This document shows, one piece after another, positions 5,089 through 5,089 of a stretch of DNA of 5,089 nt. The DNA is from Candidatus Roizmanbacteria bacterium (lineage in GTDB: Bacteria > Patescibacteriota > Microgenomatia > GCA-001788215 > 2-01-FULL-40-14). Under the pieces are notes generated by a model. The model saw only the letters and a program-made list of their open reading frames with translations, searched no databases and was not told the DNA's origin. The stretch lies in assembly GCA_016203755.1 (NCBI GenBank), contig JACQMD010000005.1, forward strand, positions 1-5,089, in the 5' to 3' direction. Numbering within the stretch: position 1 is the first letter of the stretch; the number at the start of each line of letters is the position of its first letter. Made by a program: the position numbers and the translations under genes.

Positions 5089-5089
5089 A

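Noticed and set aside
1..5089. UGA recoded as glycine, as in some candidate phyla.
   Set aside because: TGA ends dsbB and the hypothetical gene at natural C-termini, and no gene has an internal in-frame TGA interrupting a recognisable domain.

Overview
The window reads as chromosomal DNA from a small-genome bacterium, most likely a Candidate Phyla Radiation (Patescibacteria) member. This is inferred from style, because no rRNA or other marker gene is present. The clues are very tight gene packing, several small proteins without recognisable function, a compact DsbB with an extra N-terminal helix, and start codons placed directly behind -10 boxes with no ribosome-binding site. TGA is used as an ordinary stop in several genes, so the UGA=Gly code of Gracilibacteria and Absconditabacteria is not indicated. 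I see no mobile element, CRISPR array, tRNA or rRNA.

Plus strand, left half (1-2454). The 3' end of an unidentified gene enters from the left edge. It is followed by a small four-cysteine protein (168-503), then a nuclease that fuses a DnaQ-type DEDDh 3'-5' exonuclease to a UvrC-type GIY-YIG domain and a UvrC-like four-cysteine cluster (600-2021). Last comes a single-domain CheY-like response regulator (2062-2454).

Minus strand, right half (read right to left). The 3' end of an unidentified gene (4936-5088) is followed by a membrane-anchored exported protein with exactly eight cysteines (4510-4887). Next are a hypothetical protein with a possible PH-like domain (3737-4381), a DsbB-type thiol oxidase (3172-3723), and a multi-spanning membrane protein ending in a degenerate histidine-kinase dimerisation helix (2381-3175). 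That last gene overlaps the dsbB stop by 4 bases and overlaps the response regulator tail-to-tail by 74 bases.

How the parts may work together. DsbB can supply oxidising power for exported cysteine proteins, and the eight-cysteine protein is an obvious candidate client. The gene coupled to dsbB looks like a sensor-kinase relic or pseudokinase: it has membrane helices and a DHp-like segment, but no phospho-acceptor histidine and no ATPase domain. It lies tail-to-tail with a response regulator that keeps its phosphorylation residues. A functional link between them is conjecture.

The clearest regulatory signal is repeated apparent leaderless transcription. Three genes (168, 2062 and 3723) have a good -10 box ending 6-7 bases before the ATG, and two more (600 and 4887) have a similar but weaker layout. 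Only the gene starting at 4381 has a clear Shine-Dalgarno sequence.
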